Assembly (NCBI GenBank): GCA_902780635.1
Contig: CACZGH010000001.1
Coordinates: forward strand, 248,001-312,000
Origin: an uncultured Prevotellaceae bacterium
GTDB lineage: Bacteria > Bacteroidota > Bacteroidia > Bacteroidales > Bacteroidaceae
Length of the DNA stretch: 64,000 bases
Direction of reading: 5' to 3'
Shown piece after piece: positions 42,401 through 50,386 of the stretch (the stretch's first letter is position 1; each line of letters opens with the position of its first letter). Made by a program: the position numbers and the translations under genes. The notes beneath the pieces were generated by a model. The model did no database searches. It was not told the origin of the DNA and was given only the letters and a program-made list of their open reading frames with translations.

Positions 42401-45376
42401 GTGAAAAGAATAGTATTCTCATTTTTGCTATCAATTTGTACGATAATGCTTGTTAATGCAGAAGATCGTACTTCTTTCAAGTTACTTATCAATGAGATAC
42501 AAGTATCCAATATTGACATGTTTCTTGATCCCTCCTATAATTATGGTGGGTGGATTGAGATATACAATTCAAGCAACAAAAAGATCAGTCTGTCCAATAA
42601 AATACTCCGACACAAAGATTCTGAAGGTAATATGATGGAGCAATTTTTAACCTCAGCCCATGGAATAATAGAACCAAAAGGATATTGTGTGTTATGGTTT
42701 GACCACAATAGCAAGGACGGCTTTTATGGTCCAAATGCACGATTCCAAATCCCATTTAAGCTTGACCCAGACGGCGGAAGAATTGAAATAATAGATAATG
42801 ATGGTCTTGTAGTTGACGCCATCGATTATCCTACTTCCTTCGCTCGTTGCTCATATATACGCATTAAGGATGGAGCATCTTCGTGGGAATATACGTCCTA
42901 TCCCAGCCCTGGTGCGTCAAACAATTATTCTCCAGTTGCAGGCAAAAGACTTCAGGCTCCTGTCATAGATACTAACAGCCAAGTATTCGACAAGCCACTT
43001 CAATTCAGAGTATCTATTCCAGAACACTGTACACTCTATTATACAACGGATGGCTCGACACCTAAGAAAGACTCAAGGCTAATAAGCGAAGATGGTATTT
43101 TCTATCTAGGTAATGAGTCCAAAATATTTCGATTCATGCTCTCTGCTGACAATTATCTAAACAGCCCTATTGTCACCCGTTCGTTCATTAAAGCATCACA
43201 AAAATACTATTTGCCAGTACTCAGTATAAGTACGCATCCTGACAACCTTTTCAATGACAGTATCGGTCTCTATGTTAGAGGTACAAATGGAAGAATAGCC
43301 AACAACTCAGGAACAGCAGCCAACCAAAATATGGACTGGGAGAGACCAGTCAATGTGGACTATTTAGTGCCAGACAATAATGGCAACTACATTCAATGCC
43401 TCAATCAAGAAGCCGACTTCTCCATTTTTGGAGGATTATCAAGATTTCTTGGAGGAGACAGTGTTTTTGAATGCAAGTCCTCATTCAAACTCAAAGCCAA
43501 CAAATCTGCTGATGGTTTGAATCATTTTCCTTATCCCATATTCGAGAACAAGCCACACATCAGACTTAAAAGTTTTTTGGTCAGGAATGGCGGACAAGAC
43601 TCACAATCTCGCATCTGGGATCCTGCTATTCAAGAAGTTGTGCGTACTAGCGGTATCTACATTGACTGTCAGTCATGGCAGCCTGCACATGTTTTCTTCA
43701 ATGGAGCATATCTTGGTATGATGAATTTGAGGGAAGAGAGTAACAAGCGTTTTGCATACAGCAACTATGGTATAGATACTGATGAGATTGACCAGTGGGA
43801 AAACGAGTTTGAAATAAAAGAAGGTGACACCAAAAAGACCGATCGTTGGTATAAACTAAGCCACCATCTTGCTAAAAATCCCTCCGACTCGACCATTTGG
43901 AAAGAAATCTGTGGTCTTGTAGATATTGACGAATATTGCAACTACATGGCTATTGAGACCTATACTGGTAATTATGACTGGCTTCTGAATAGCCATCTAA
44001 AGAACATCAAAGGATTCTGTGGCCGTACAGACAATGGTAGAATCCACACCGTTCTCTTCGACATGGACGAAACATTCGGAGAAACAGACCTCATTTTCAA
44101 ATTATTGCAAGGCGAAAAGGAAAGACAACTCCAGATTTTCACAAATATGTTGCGATATGAACCTTTCCGAAAACAATTTATTGATGCATATTGTCTTTTA
44201 GGAGGAAGTGTCTTTACCCCTAAAAGATGCAGGTCCATCATTCTTAATATGGCGAACAAGACTACGCCGGCATTGATATGGGAAGGACATGAGTCTATCA
44301 CCAAAGCGACAGACCTTATTAACAGAATCTCAGACAGGAAACGCAGATACCCTTCACTCATCAACAGTTTAAAAAGGTCCTTCAATCTTCCAGATGGACT
44401 TTCTGTACGTATTTCTTCCAATCAGACTACTGGCATAATACTGCTCAATGGGCAAGAAATACCAACCGGCAAATTTGACGGCATCCTTTTTGCTCCTTCA
44501 CGACTAACAGCCCTTCCTCCTGCAGGCTATATATTCAAAGAATGGCAATTAAATGGAAAGAGTATTTCACAAGATGCTGTTCTTACGATTGATCCAATTT
44601 CTACAGAAGGACTCAATTCTTATCTTGCTGTTTTCCAGCTTGCTAATAAGACGAAGAAACTCGACACAAAAAGCGCTCCAATTATCATTAATGAGATAAG
44701 TGCCAGAGATGACACATATGTCAGTGAATATGATAAGAAAAGTGGCTGGGTTGAACTTTTCAATCCAACAAGTCGAGATATTGACCTTGCAGGAATGTAT
44801 ATCAGCAATGATATAAGCAACCCGAGAAAATACAAAATACCATCTATGAACGACAAATCTGTCACCATGATACCGGCTCACGGGCATCGTATTATTTGGT
44901 GTGACGGGAGAGAGTCTGTCAGTCAACTCCATGCTCCATTCAAATTGTCTAACAATGACGGGAATTGCATTATTCTGCAGACAGCTGATGCCTCATGGGC
45001 AGACACTCTTATTTATAACAAGCAACCACGATGGACTTCTTTCGGGCGTTATCCTGATGGTGCTAATAGTTTTTCTTTACTCAACCGTTCCACTATAGGA
45101 ATGGCTAATCACATTTGTACCGAGAATTCAGAAAAATATGGTACCAACAATGATTATCATGATACGCTCTTAGGGGATGTGAATAAGGATGGAATGACAG
45201 ACATCAGTGATATTCTGACCTTAGTCGATCGAATATTGGGTAAAAGGACACCAGTATTTGACTATATCAATGCAGATGTCAACGAAGACTTAATGATTGA
45301 CATCAGCGATGTGATTGGTATTGTGGATATTATTTTGAACAAGCCAACTAAAAACAACATCCCAAACCCTCAATAA
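42401..45376 (+). CDS. Exported CotH-family protein with lamin-tail domains and dockerin
   Basis: 991 residues starting at GTG 42401, the only start giving the full signal peptide (MKRIVFSFLLSICTIMLVNA). Domains in order: lamin-tail domain (about 28-170), chitobiase/hexosaminidase C-terminal-like beta domain (about 185-262), CotH kinase-like domain (about 268-660, with NLREESNKRFAYSNYG and FDMDETFG at 553-560), second lamin-tail domain (about 765-890), type I dockerin pair (about 928-985, DVNKDGMTDISDI and DVNEDLMIDISDV). CotH proteins are atypical kinases of secreted proteins. The gene is AT-rich and follows the other dockerin gene. Confidence 0.87.
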   Translation: MKRIVFSFLLSICTIMLVNAEDRTSFKLLINEIQVSNIDMFLDPSYNYGGWIEIYNSSNKKISLSNKILRHKDSEGNMMEQFLTSAHGIIEPKGYCVLWFDHNSKDGFYGPNARFQIPFKLDPDGGRIEIIDNDGLVVDAIDYPTSFARCSYIRIKDGASSWEYTSYPSPGASNNYSPVAGKRLQAPVIDTNSQVFDKPLQFRVSIPEHCTLYYTTDGSTPKKDSRLISEDGIFYLGNESKIFRFMLSADNYLNSPIVTRSFIKASQKYYLPVLSISTHPDNLFNDSIGLYVRGTNGRIANNSGTAANQNMDWERPVNVDYLVPDNNGNYIQCLNQEADFSIFGGLSRFLGGDSVFECKSSFKLKANKSADGLNHFPYPIFENKPHIRLKSFLVRNGGQDSQSRIWDPAIQEVVRTSGIYIDCQSWQPAHVFFNGAYLGMMNLREESNKRFAYSNYGIDTDEIDQWENEFEIKEGDTKKTDRWYKLSHHLAKNPSDSTIWKEICGLVDIDEYCNYMAIETYTGNYDWLLNSHLKNIKGFCGRTDNGRIHTVLFDMDETFGETDLIFKLLQGEKERQLQIFTNMLRYEPFRKQFIDAYCLLGGSVFTPKRCRSIILNMANKTTPALIWEGHESITKATDLINRISDRKRRYPSLINSLKRSFNLPDGLSVRISSNQTTGIILLNGQEIPTGKFDGILFAPSRLTALPPAGYIFKEWQLNGKSISQDAVLTIDPISTEGLNSYLAVFQLANKTKKLDTKSAPIIINEISARDDTYVSEYDKKSGWVELFNPTSRDIDLAGMYISNDISNPRKYKIPSMNDKSVTMIPAHGHRIIWCDGRESVSQLHAPFKLSNNDGNCIILQTADASWADTLIYNKQPRWTSFGRYPDGANSFSLLNRSTIGMANHICTENSEKYGTNNDYHDTLLGDVNKDGMTDISDILTLVDRILGKRTPVFDYINADVNEDLMIDISDVIGIVDIILNKPTKNNIPNPQ

Positions 45377-45590
45377 TCAGTTTCTAAAGATGATGGCTGC
45401 AGTTTTGTGATACGATATGTGCATTGTCTTTAGAGAACTCATCACGCTTGAGCATTTTATGTTACAAACCAAGGAAAACTTTAGTAAATTTCTTAAATTT
45501 CACATTTTCTTTTAATTTTTTTCGTTCCTCATGCAAGTTTTCCCTTTTCTCTTCATTTATAAGATAAAAGTAAGAACAAAAACTCTGAAT

Positions 45591-46403
45591 ATGAAAAAGA
45601 CCTTTTATCTTTTGGCCCTCGGCCTGCTGGCCACGACCTTTACGCTCACCTCATGTCTTAACGATGACTGTGACGACGACCCATACTATGTCATTTGCCC
45701 TATCGACCGACCCAATGCGCTGGTCACCGTCAAACCCAATGCCGACAACACCGAATTTCGAATGCAACTCACCGACGAAATCGTGCTTTGGCCTGTGAAT
45801 ATGCGTCAGTCACCCTTCGGAACCAAGGAGGTGCGCGCTCTGCTCAACTACCGAAATCCCACCGAGAAGGAGATAAAGGATGGGGGATTCGCTCCCGATA
45901 TGCCCTGTGTCTACGTCAACTGGATTGACTCTATTCTCACCAAACCTGTGATAGTGAGTTTTTCCAGTGCTGAGGAGAATCAGCAAAAGTATGGCTCCGA
46001 CCCCCTTGAGATTGTCGACGATTGGATGACCGTGGCCGAGGACGGCTACCTGACGCTGCGCATTCGCACCCGCCTGGGCGGACATCAGAAACACATCGTG
46101 AACTTGGTGCATCGCACGGATGTCAATACCCCTAATTACTTCACCCTCTATCACAATGCGCAGGGCGACACCAATGGCCAAATGGAAGATGCCTTGGTGG
46201 CTTTCAATCTCTCTAACGTATTGACGAGACTAGACACCGTATTGAATCCCGGTGACACAGCTCCGGAGGGAAATGGTGTTATGGAGACTTTGACCTTGGA
46301 GTGGCAATCCTATACGGGAACGAAGACCGCACGGTTCAAAATCCGTTCCGGCAATCCATCCACCGAAGAGTTGAACGGCCTGGTAAACAGGTGCTTTAAA
46401 TAA
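45591..46403 (+). CDS. NigD-like lipoprotein
   Basis: 270 residues from the ATG at 45591; upstream in-frame codons add a non-conserved extension. The N-terminus MKKTFYLLALGLLATTFTLTSCLNDD has a lipobox (LTSC) followed by acidic residues, which in Bacteroidetes favours surface export. An OB-like N-terminal part and a C-terminal beta-sandwich (about 115-265) match NigD-type proteins, first noted beside bacteriocin genes but widespread with unknown function. It stands alone, convergent with the SGNH gene. Confidence 0.82.
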   Translation: MKKTFYLLALGLLATTFTLTSCLNDDCDDDPYYVICPIDRPNALVTVKPNADNTEFRMQLTDEIVLWPVNMRQSPFGTKEVRALLNYRNPTEKEIKDGGFAPDMPCVYVNWIDSILTKPVIVSFSSAEENQQKYGSDPLEIVDDWMTVAEDGYLTLRIRTRLGGHQKHIVNLVHRTDVNTPNYFTLYHNAQGDTNGQMEDALVAFNLSNVLTRLDTVLNPGDTAPEGNGVMETLTLEWQSYTGTKTARFKIRSGNPSTEELNGLVNRCFK

Positions 46404-46444
46404 ATGGCTTCTCGTAGGTAGGCTTTGACTTAGATGAGGGCTTT

Positions 46445-47338
46445 TCACAATGCCTTTATAGTATTTGCCACGTCTTTTGAAAAAACCTCTGCCCCCCTTT
46501 CATTCAAATGAGTGCCGTCTTTAAACAACTCATCATGATGCACATATTTGGGAGAATTGGAGAAATCTAAAAAAGGGATATGATATTGGGAGCATATCTT
46601 GCGGACAGGGTCCACGACAGAGGAGTCATGATGATACCACATAGGAGAATAGACAAAAATGAGTTGAATATTGCGACATTTGTTGATCAGTTTGGTGATA
46701 TAATCCATTTTTAAGCTGTCAACATCTGTATGCCATGTCAACTCATTTTCTTTGCGCAACTTCATAGGGTCTAGCTCTCCAGCAAGCGGTCTAAATCCAT
46801 TGATCTCATGACGCTTTGTGGGATGCACATAATCACCTAACACTTGAATAAACTTAGAATTATTCCTATACATGGCACTTCTCATCTTGAGAGGCTCATT
46901 TTTGTCGACAGACTCAAAGATATCAGCTATCCCATCCCTGTCATAAAAGCCCTTCAGCCATCCTAAAAACTGGTGGTTGTCGCCTTTCTGAATATCAAAA
47001 TCAGGCGAGATGTCATAAATAATCATTTTGGGCTGATACCTCTCCAATACCATTAATAGTCTGCCATAATTGAGGATTACCCCATTGCCGTCTTGTCCAC
47101 AATTATAACAAGACATCTTCAACGAATCACTGAAAATCAATGGATTGTAATGATGAATCGCTTTAGAGGACCCAAATATCAGGATATCTTCGTGGGTGCT
47201 TTCGCAGATATAATTGTTTCGGGCGTTGTCGCCCCCTTTAGGATGAGACGCCAAATAGCCAAACGCATACCCTATGCATACATCCACCACGACTATGATG
47301 AGCAAGAATACCAACACCTTCAAGATAAACGTTCTCAT
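46445..47338 (-). CDS. Membrane-anchored SGNH-type esterase/acyltransferase partner of the MBOAT protein
   Basis: 297 residues from the ATG at 47338 (MRTFILKVLVFLLIIVVVD), chosen because the first 18 residues of the longer reading overlap the MBOAT gene. One N-terminal signal anchor, then an SGNH-like domain with IFGSSKAIHHYNP (Ser block, about 53-65) and KDGTHLNERGAEVFS (Asp/His pair near 275). This is the pattern of the periplasmic partner (AlgX/AlgJ or DltD-like) that transfers acyl groups delivered by an MBOAT protein, which is encoded 13 bases upstream. Confidence 0.72.
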   Translation of the reverse strand: MRTFILKVLVFLLIIVVVDVCIGYAFGYLASHPKGGDNARNNYICESTHEDILIFGSSKAIHHYNPLIFSDSLKMSCYNCGQDGNGVILNYGRLLMVLERYQPKMIIYDISPDFDIQKGDNHQFLGWLKGFYDRDGIADIFESVDKNEPLKMRSAMYRNNSKFIQVLGDYVHPTKRHEINGFRPLAGELDPMKLRKENELTWHTDVDSLKMDYITKLINKCRNIQLIFVYSPMWYHHDSSVVDPVRKICSQYHIPFLDFSNSPKYVHHDELFKDGTHLNERGAEVFSKDVANTIKAL

Positions 47339-47351
47339 ACACACTCCATGA

Positions 47352-48767
47352 TTAAAAATTGGCATAGATAAACTGGTCAGCCCCAAAGACACCCGTCAAC
47401 ATGATCAACACCAACACCACCACGTAAGAGCACCACCTCACCAACTTCGACCGACTCTCGAAAAAGAGTCTGTTCGCAGGCTTAAATTCATCCAGTAAAT
47501 CTTTGGCCGTCAGCATCGTCACACCCATCAAAATCAATACCAGATTGGTGTTTTCCGGAAGATATAAGGTGAGCGGAAGGCGATAGTCAAAGATGCGTCC
47601 TATCACACCACAGGCATCAGAGAGCGTAGGCATACGGAAGAAAATCCAGGCAAAATTGACCAGAAGAAAGGTGATGATGATTTTGATGGTACGACCGAAT
47701 GTGCCATAGTCACATTTCTGCTGTCCGGTCATCTTTTCAACAATTTGGATGAGGCCATGCATGATGCCCCAGACGATAAACGTCCAGTTGGCCCCGTGCC
47801 ACACCCCACTGACCAAGAACGTGACAAAAATATTCCAGTAATTACGTATTTTGCTACATCTGCTTCCACCAAGGGGTATGTAGATATAGTCTTTCAGCCA
47901 TGTAGACAGCGATATGTGCCAGCGACGCCAGAAGTCTGTCACACTGAAAGCAAGATAGGGCCGCCGGAAGTTCTCTGTCAACTCAAACCCCAGTGTCTTG
48001 CCCACGCCAATGGCCATCAGTGAATAACCGCCAAAGTCGGCATAGATCTGAATCGTATAGAGCAAGCTTGCCACAAAACAAGAGAGCCCTGTGTAATTGG
48101 TATAGTTGGGTAGCACCGTGTCGACATAGAGAGCCACCCTGTCGGCCACGACCACCTTCATCAACATGCCCCACAACAGCCATTTAAGGCCCTGCACCGC
48201 CTTTGGATAATCAAAATAGCGACGCATCGACTTGATCTGTGGGATGACCAATGAGGCTTTGTTGATAGGTCCGGAGAGAATGGAGGGGAAGAATGAGATA
48301 AAAAGAGCATATACCAAAAAGTCACGCTCCGGCTCTATTCTTTTGTAATACACATCCCACAAATAGCCTATCGCCTGAAAGGTAAAGAAAGAGATGCCTA
48401 TCGGTATGGCCCAGTTGAGGCCAGGCAAGTCATATTTCACACCCATTGAGGACATGAGGGCTGAGACGGTGTCGTTGACGAAATTGAAATACTTGAAAAA
48501 CAACAGCGGTAATAGAGCCAAAATGACCCCAATCGTCATCACAGATTTGGGATGAGAGGACTTGGCACAAATCCGCGCAGCCATATAGGTGATGAAGGTG
48601 ACGCCTAATAAAATCAACGCATAAACAGGCTTCCATTGTAGATATAACAGATAACTCACCACCAACAAATACACATTCCTCCATTTTCCGTAAGATGCAG
48701 GTATTGCATAGTACAATAAAAAGAGCAATGGGTATAAGAGCACGAAATGTAGTGAGTTGTATATCAT
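47352..48767 (-). CDS. MBOAT-family O-acyltransferase (AlgI/DltB-like)
   Basis: 471 residues from the ATG at 48767 (MIYNSLHFVLLYPLLFLLYY); an in-frame ATG nine bases upstream is less family-like. About ten to twelve membrane helices. The signature block FRRPYLAFSVTDFWRRWHIS and the catalytic-histidine segment GVWHGANWTFIVWGIMHG are present. It moves acyl (often acetyl) groups across the inner membrane for polysaccharide decoration. It pairs with the SGNH gene and diverges from the polysaccharide cluster, so the product is probably modified surface polysaccharide. Confidence 0.93.
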   Translation of the reverse strand: MIYNSLHFVLLYPLLFLLYYAIPASYGKWRNVYLLVVSYLLYLQWKPVYALILLGVTFITYMAARICAKSSHPKSVMTIGVILALLPLLFFKYFNFVNDTVSALMSSMGVKYDLPGLNWAIPIGISFFTFQAIGYLWDVYYKRIEPERDFLVYALFISFFPSILSGPINKASLVIPQIKSMRRYFDYPKAVQGLKWLLWGMLMKVVVADRVALYVDTVLPNYTNYTGLSCFVASLLYTIQIYADFGGYSLMAIGVGKTLGFELTENFRRPYLAFSVTDFWRRWHISLSTWLKDYIYIPLGGSRCSKIRNYWNIFVTFLVSGVWHGANWTFIVWGIMHGLIQIVEKMTGQQKCDYGTFGRTIKIIITFLLVNFAWIFFRMPTLSDACGVIGRIFDYRLPLTLYLPENTNLVLILMGVTMLTAKDLLDEFKPANRLFFESRSKLVRWCSYVVVLVLIMLTGVFGADQFIYANF

Positions 48768-48792
48768 TTTTGTCACTTTTTTCTGATGTTTG

Positions 48793-48800
48793 CAAAATTA
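48793..48800 (-). promoter_or_regulatory. -7 box for the MBOAT-SGNH operon
   Basis: Minus strand TAATTTTG, 25 bases upstream of the chosen ATG. Confidence 0.5.
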
Positions 48801-48872
48801 CTGGTTTTTTGCGAAAGAGACAGGCATATCCAACTTTTTTTCTGAATATTTTCCCAATTCATATTTATTTAG

Positions 48873-48880
48873 TACTTTTG
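48873..48880 (+). promoter_or_regulatory. -7 box for the structured leader and polysaccharide operon
   Basis: TACTTTTG predicts a start near 48886, nine bases ahead of the first arm of the folded RNA. No other good -7 box was seen before the flippase gene. Confidence 0.55.
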
Positions 48881-48885
48881 CATTT

Positions 48886-49026
48886 GCATTAGCGATACCT
48901 TCTGACGTTTCTGCGGGATGTGCTTCCAAGAGGGCAAAATCTTAAAGCGGATGACATGAGTTATCACTGCATGGACCTCTGTATAACCCGCGTTTTTCAC
49001 TCCAAATACGGGGAGGAGAAGGTATG
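48886..49026 (+). ncRNA. Candidate structured RNA or leader, unassigned
   Basis: No protein gene occupies the 389-base gap between the MBOAT gene and the flippase. Its middle folds into nested stems. ATACCTTCT (48895-48903) pairs perfectly with AGAAGGTAT (49017-49025). Inside, GCGGG (48913-48917) pairs with CCCGC (48987-48991), AGAGG (48929-48933) with CCTCT (48976-48980), and GATGAC (48950-48955) with GTTATC (48960-48965, one G-U). A side hairpin CTCC/GGAG is at 49000-49015. A promoter precedes it and no T-tract follows. An elongated rod with internal bubbles recalls 6S RNA, but an operon leader or riboswitch-like element fits equally well. I do not recognise a family. Confidence 0.45.
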
Positions 49027-49030
49027 GGGA

Positions 49031-49110
49031 GATGAAAGATGAAAGATGAAAGATGAAAGATGAAAGATGAAAGATGAAAAATTAAGAATTAAGAATTAAA
49101 GATTGGGAAT
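49031..49110. repeat. GATGAAA heptamer array followed by AATTAAG words
   Basis: Seven exact copies of GATGAAA (49031-49079) come directly after the folded RNA and are followed by AATTAAG-type heptamers up to about 49101. Exact copies make it the most regular array in the window. Confidence 0.9.
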
Positions 49111-49156
49111 GAGGGGATTAAATGATTGAGAATCCTCAATTTACTATTAGAAAAGA

Positions 49157-50386
49157 ATGAGTTTATCAAAGACCAAGAGACAAGTGGTGACACTGTATGG
49201 GAGTTCGCTGTTGGGGATTCTCACCGGAGTCTTTGTATCTATTCTCAACACGAGCAATTTGCCACCTGTGGAATACGGTGATGTGAGATACATCAACAAC
49301 TTCATCTCCTTTTTCTCCGGCATATTGCTTTTCGGCTATTTCGTGTCAGGCAGCCGTCTGCTGGCATTGTCGAAGTCGAAAGAGGAAACCCGCCGCCTGA
49401 AAGGCATCCTCACCACCATTCTGCTTACCACCTTTGCGACGATGATGGTCATCATGGTGGTATGCGGAGTGATACACGGCAGCATCCTTCACAAAGAATA
49501 CTCCTATCTGTTTTATACTGCCATCCCTGTTTGTGGCTCTGTCTTGTTTCTCAACTACATCAACACCACCTCACAGGGCGACAACAACATCAATGCCATC
49601 GCAGCGGCCAGACTATTCCCCTCGTTGATCTATCTCGTTGTGGCTTATCTGATTTACCGCTACTATGGGGCCTCCCGCGAGCGGATGATCCTGCTGCACA
49701 ATGGCATTGCCATGATATTCCTGCTTTTTCTCATCTTACAGGCCCGTCCTGACTTCAGTCATCTGCGTGAGTCATGGAAGATACTAAATGAAGAAAACAA
49801 GAAATATGGCCTACAAGTGTATTATGGCTCTTTGGCCAACGTCTCCGTGCAGTATGTGGCAGGCATCACATTGGGACTTTTCGGCACCAACAACGCCAAT
49901 GTGGGTTATTACACATTGGCTCTCACTGTATCGATGCCTCTGACAATGCTGCCTCAGGTGGTGGGCACGACCTATTTCAAACGTTTTGCCTCTGAAGACC
50001 GCATCTCTCCCAAAGTCATCAAATACACAGTGTTCATCACACTGCTGTCATATATCCTCTTTGTGTTGGCCATCCACCCCATCATCAGGTTACTCTACAA
50101 ACCTGAGTATATCAGCGTGGCCTACTTTGCCACCCTCCTCGGGATTGGCTGTGTGCTCAACGGCCTTGGCGACGTGTTCAACCGTTTTCTAGGCGCACAT
50201 GGCAAAGGGGCCTATCTGCGCAACGGCGCATTCATCTCTGGTGGTGTCGCTCTCGTAGGATACACCCTGATGGTCTACCTATTCGATATCCATGGAGCGA
50301 TAGCCACCCGCATCATCAGTACCTTGGTGTACTGTCTGATGATGGTCTACTACTACAAAAAAATGACAAATGTTCAGCTTATTTAA
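49157..50386 (+). CDS. Polysaccharide flippase (Wzx/MOP family)
   Basis: 409 residues with about twelve membrane helices and the N-terminal pattern of oligosaccharide flippases (SLLGILTGVFVSILNTSNLPPVEYG at about 16-40, shown here in part). It is expected to move lipid-linked repeat units across the inner membrane. It opens the polysaccharide cluster behind a long leader with a candidate structured RNA and heptamer repeats. The 3' end overlaps the polymerase gene by 17 bases. Confidence 0.88.
   Translation: MSLSKTKRQVVTLYGSSLLGILTGVFVSILNTSNLPPVEYGDVRYINNFISFFSGILLFGYFVSGSRLLALSKSKEETRRLKGILTTILLTTFATMMVIMVVCGVIHGSILHKEYSYLFYTAIPVCGSVLFLNYINTTSQGDNNINAIAAARLFPSLIYLVVAYLIYRYYGASRERMILLHNGIAMIFLLFLILQARPDFSHLRESWKILNEENKKYGLQVYYGSLANVSVQYVAGITLGLFGTNNANVGYYTLALTVSMPLTMLPQVVGTTYFKRFASEDRISPKVIKYTVFITLLSYILFVLAIHPIIRLLYKPEYISVAYFATLLGIGCVLNGLGDVFNRFLGAHGKGAYLRNGAFISGGVALVGYTLMVYLFDIHGAIATRIISTLVYCLMMVYYYKKMTNVQLI

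Noticed and set aside
49031-49079. CRISPR-like regular array
   Set aside because: The unit is only 7 bases and there are no spacers or cas genes; it is a simple tandem repeat.
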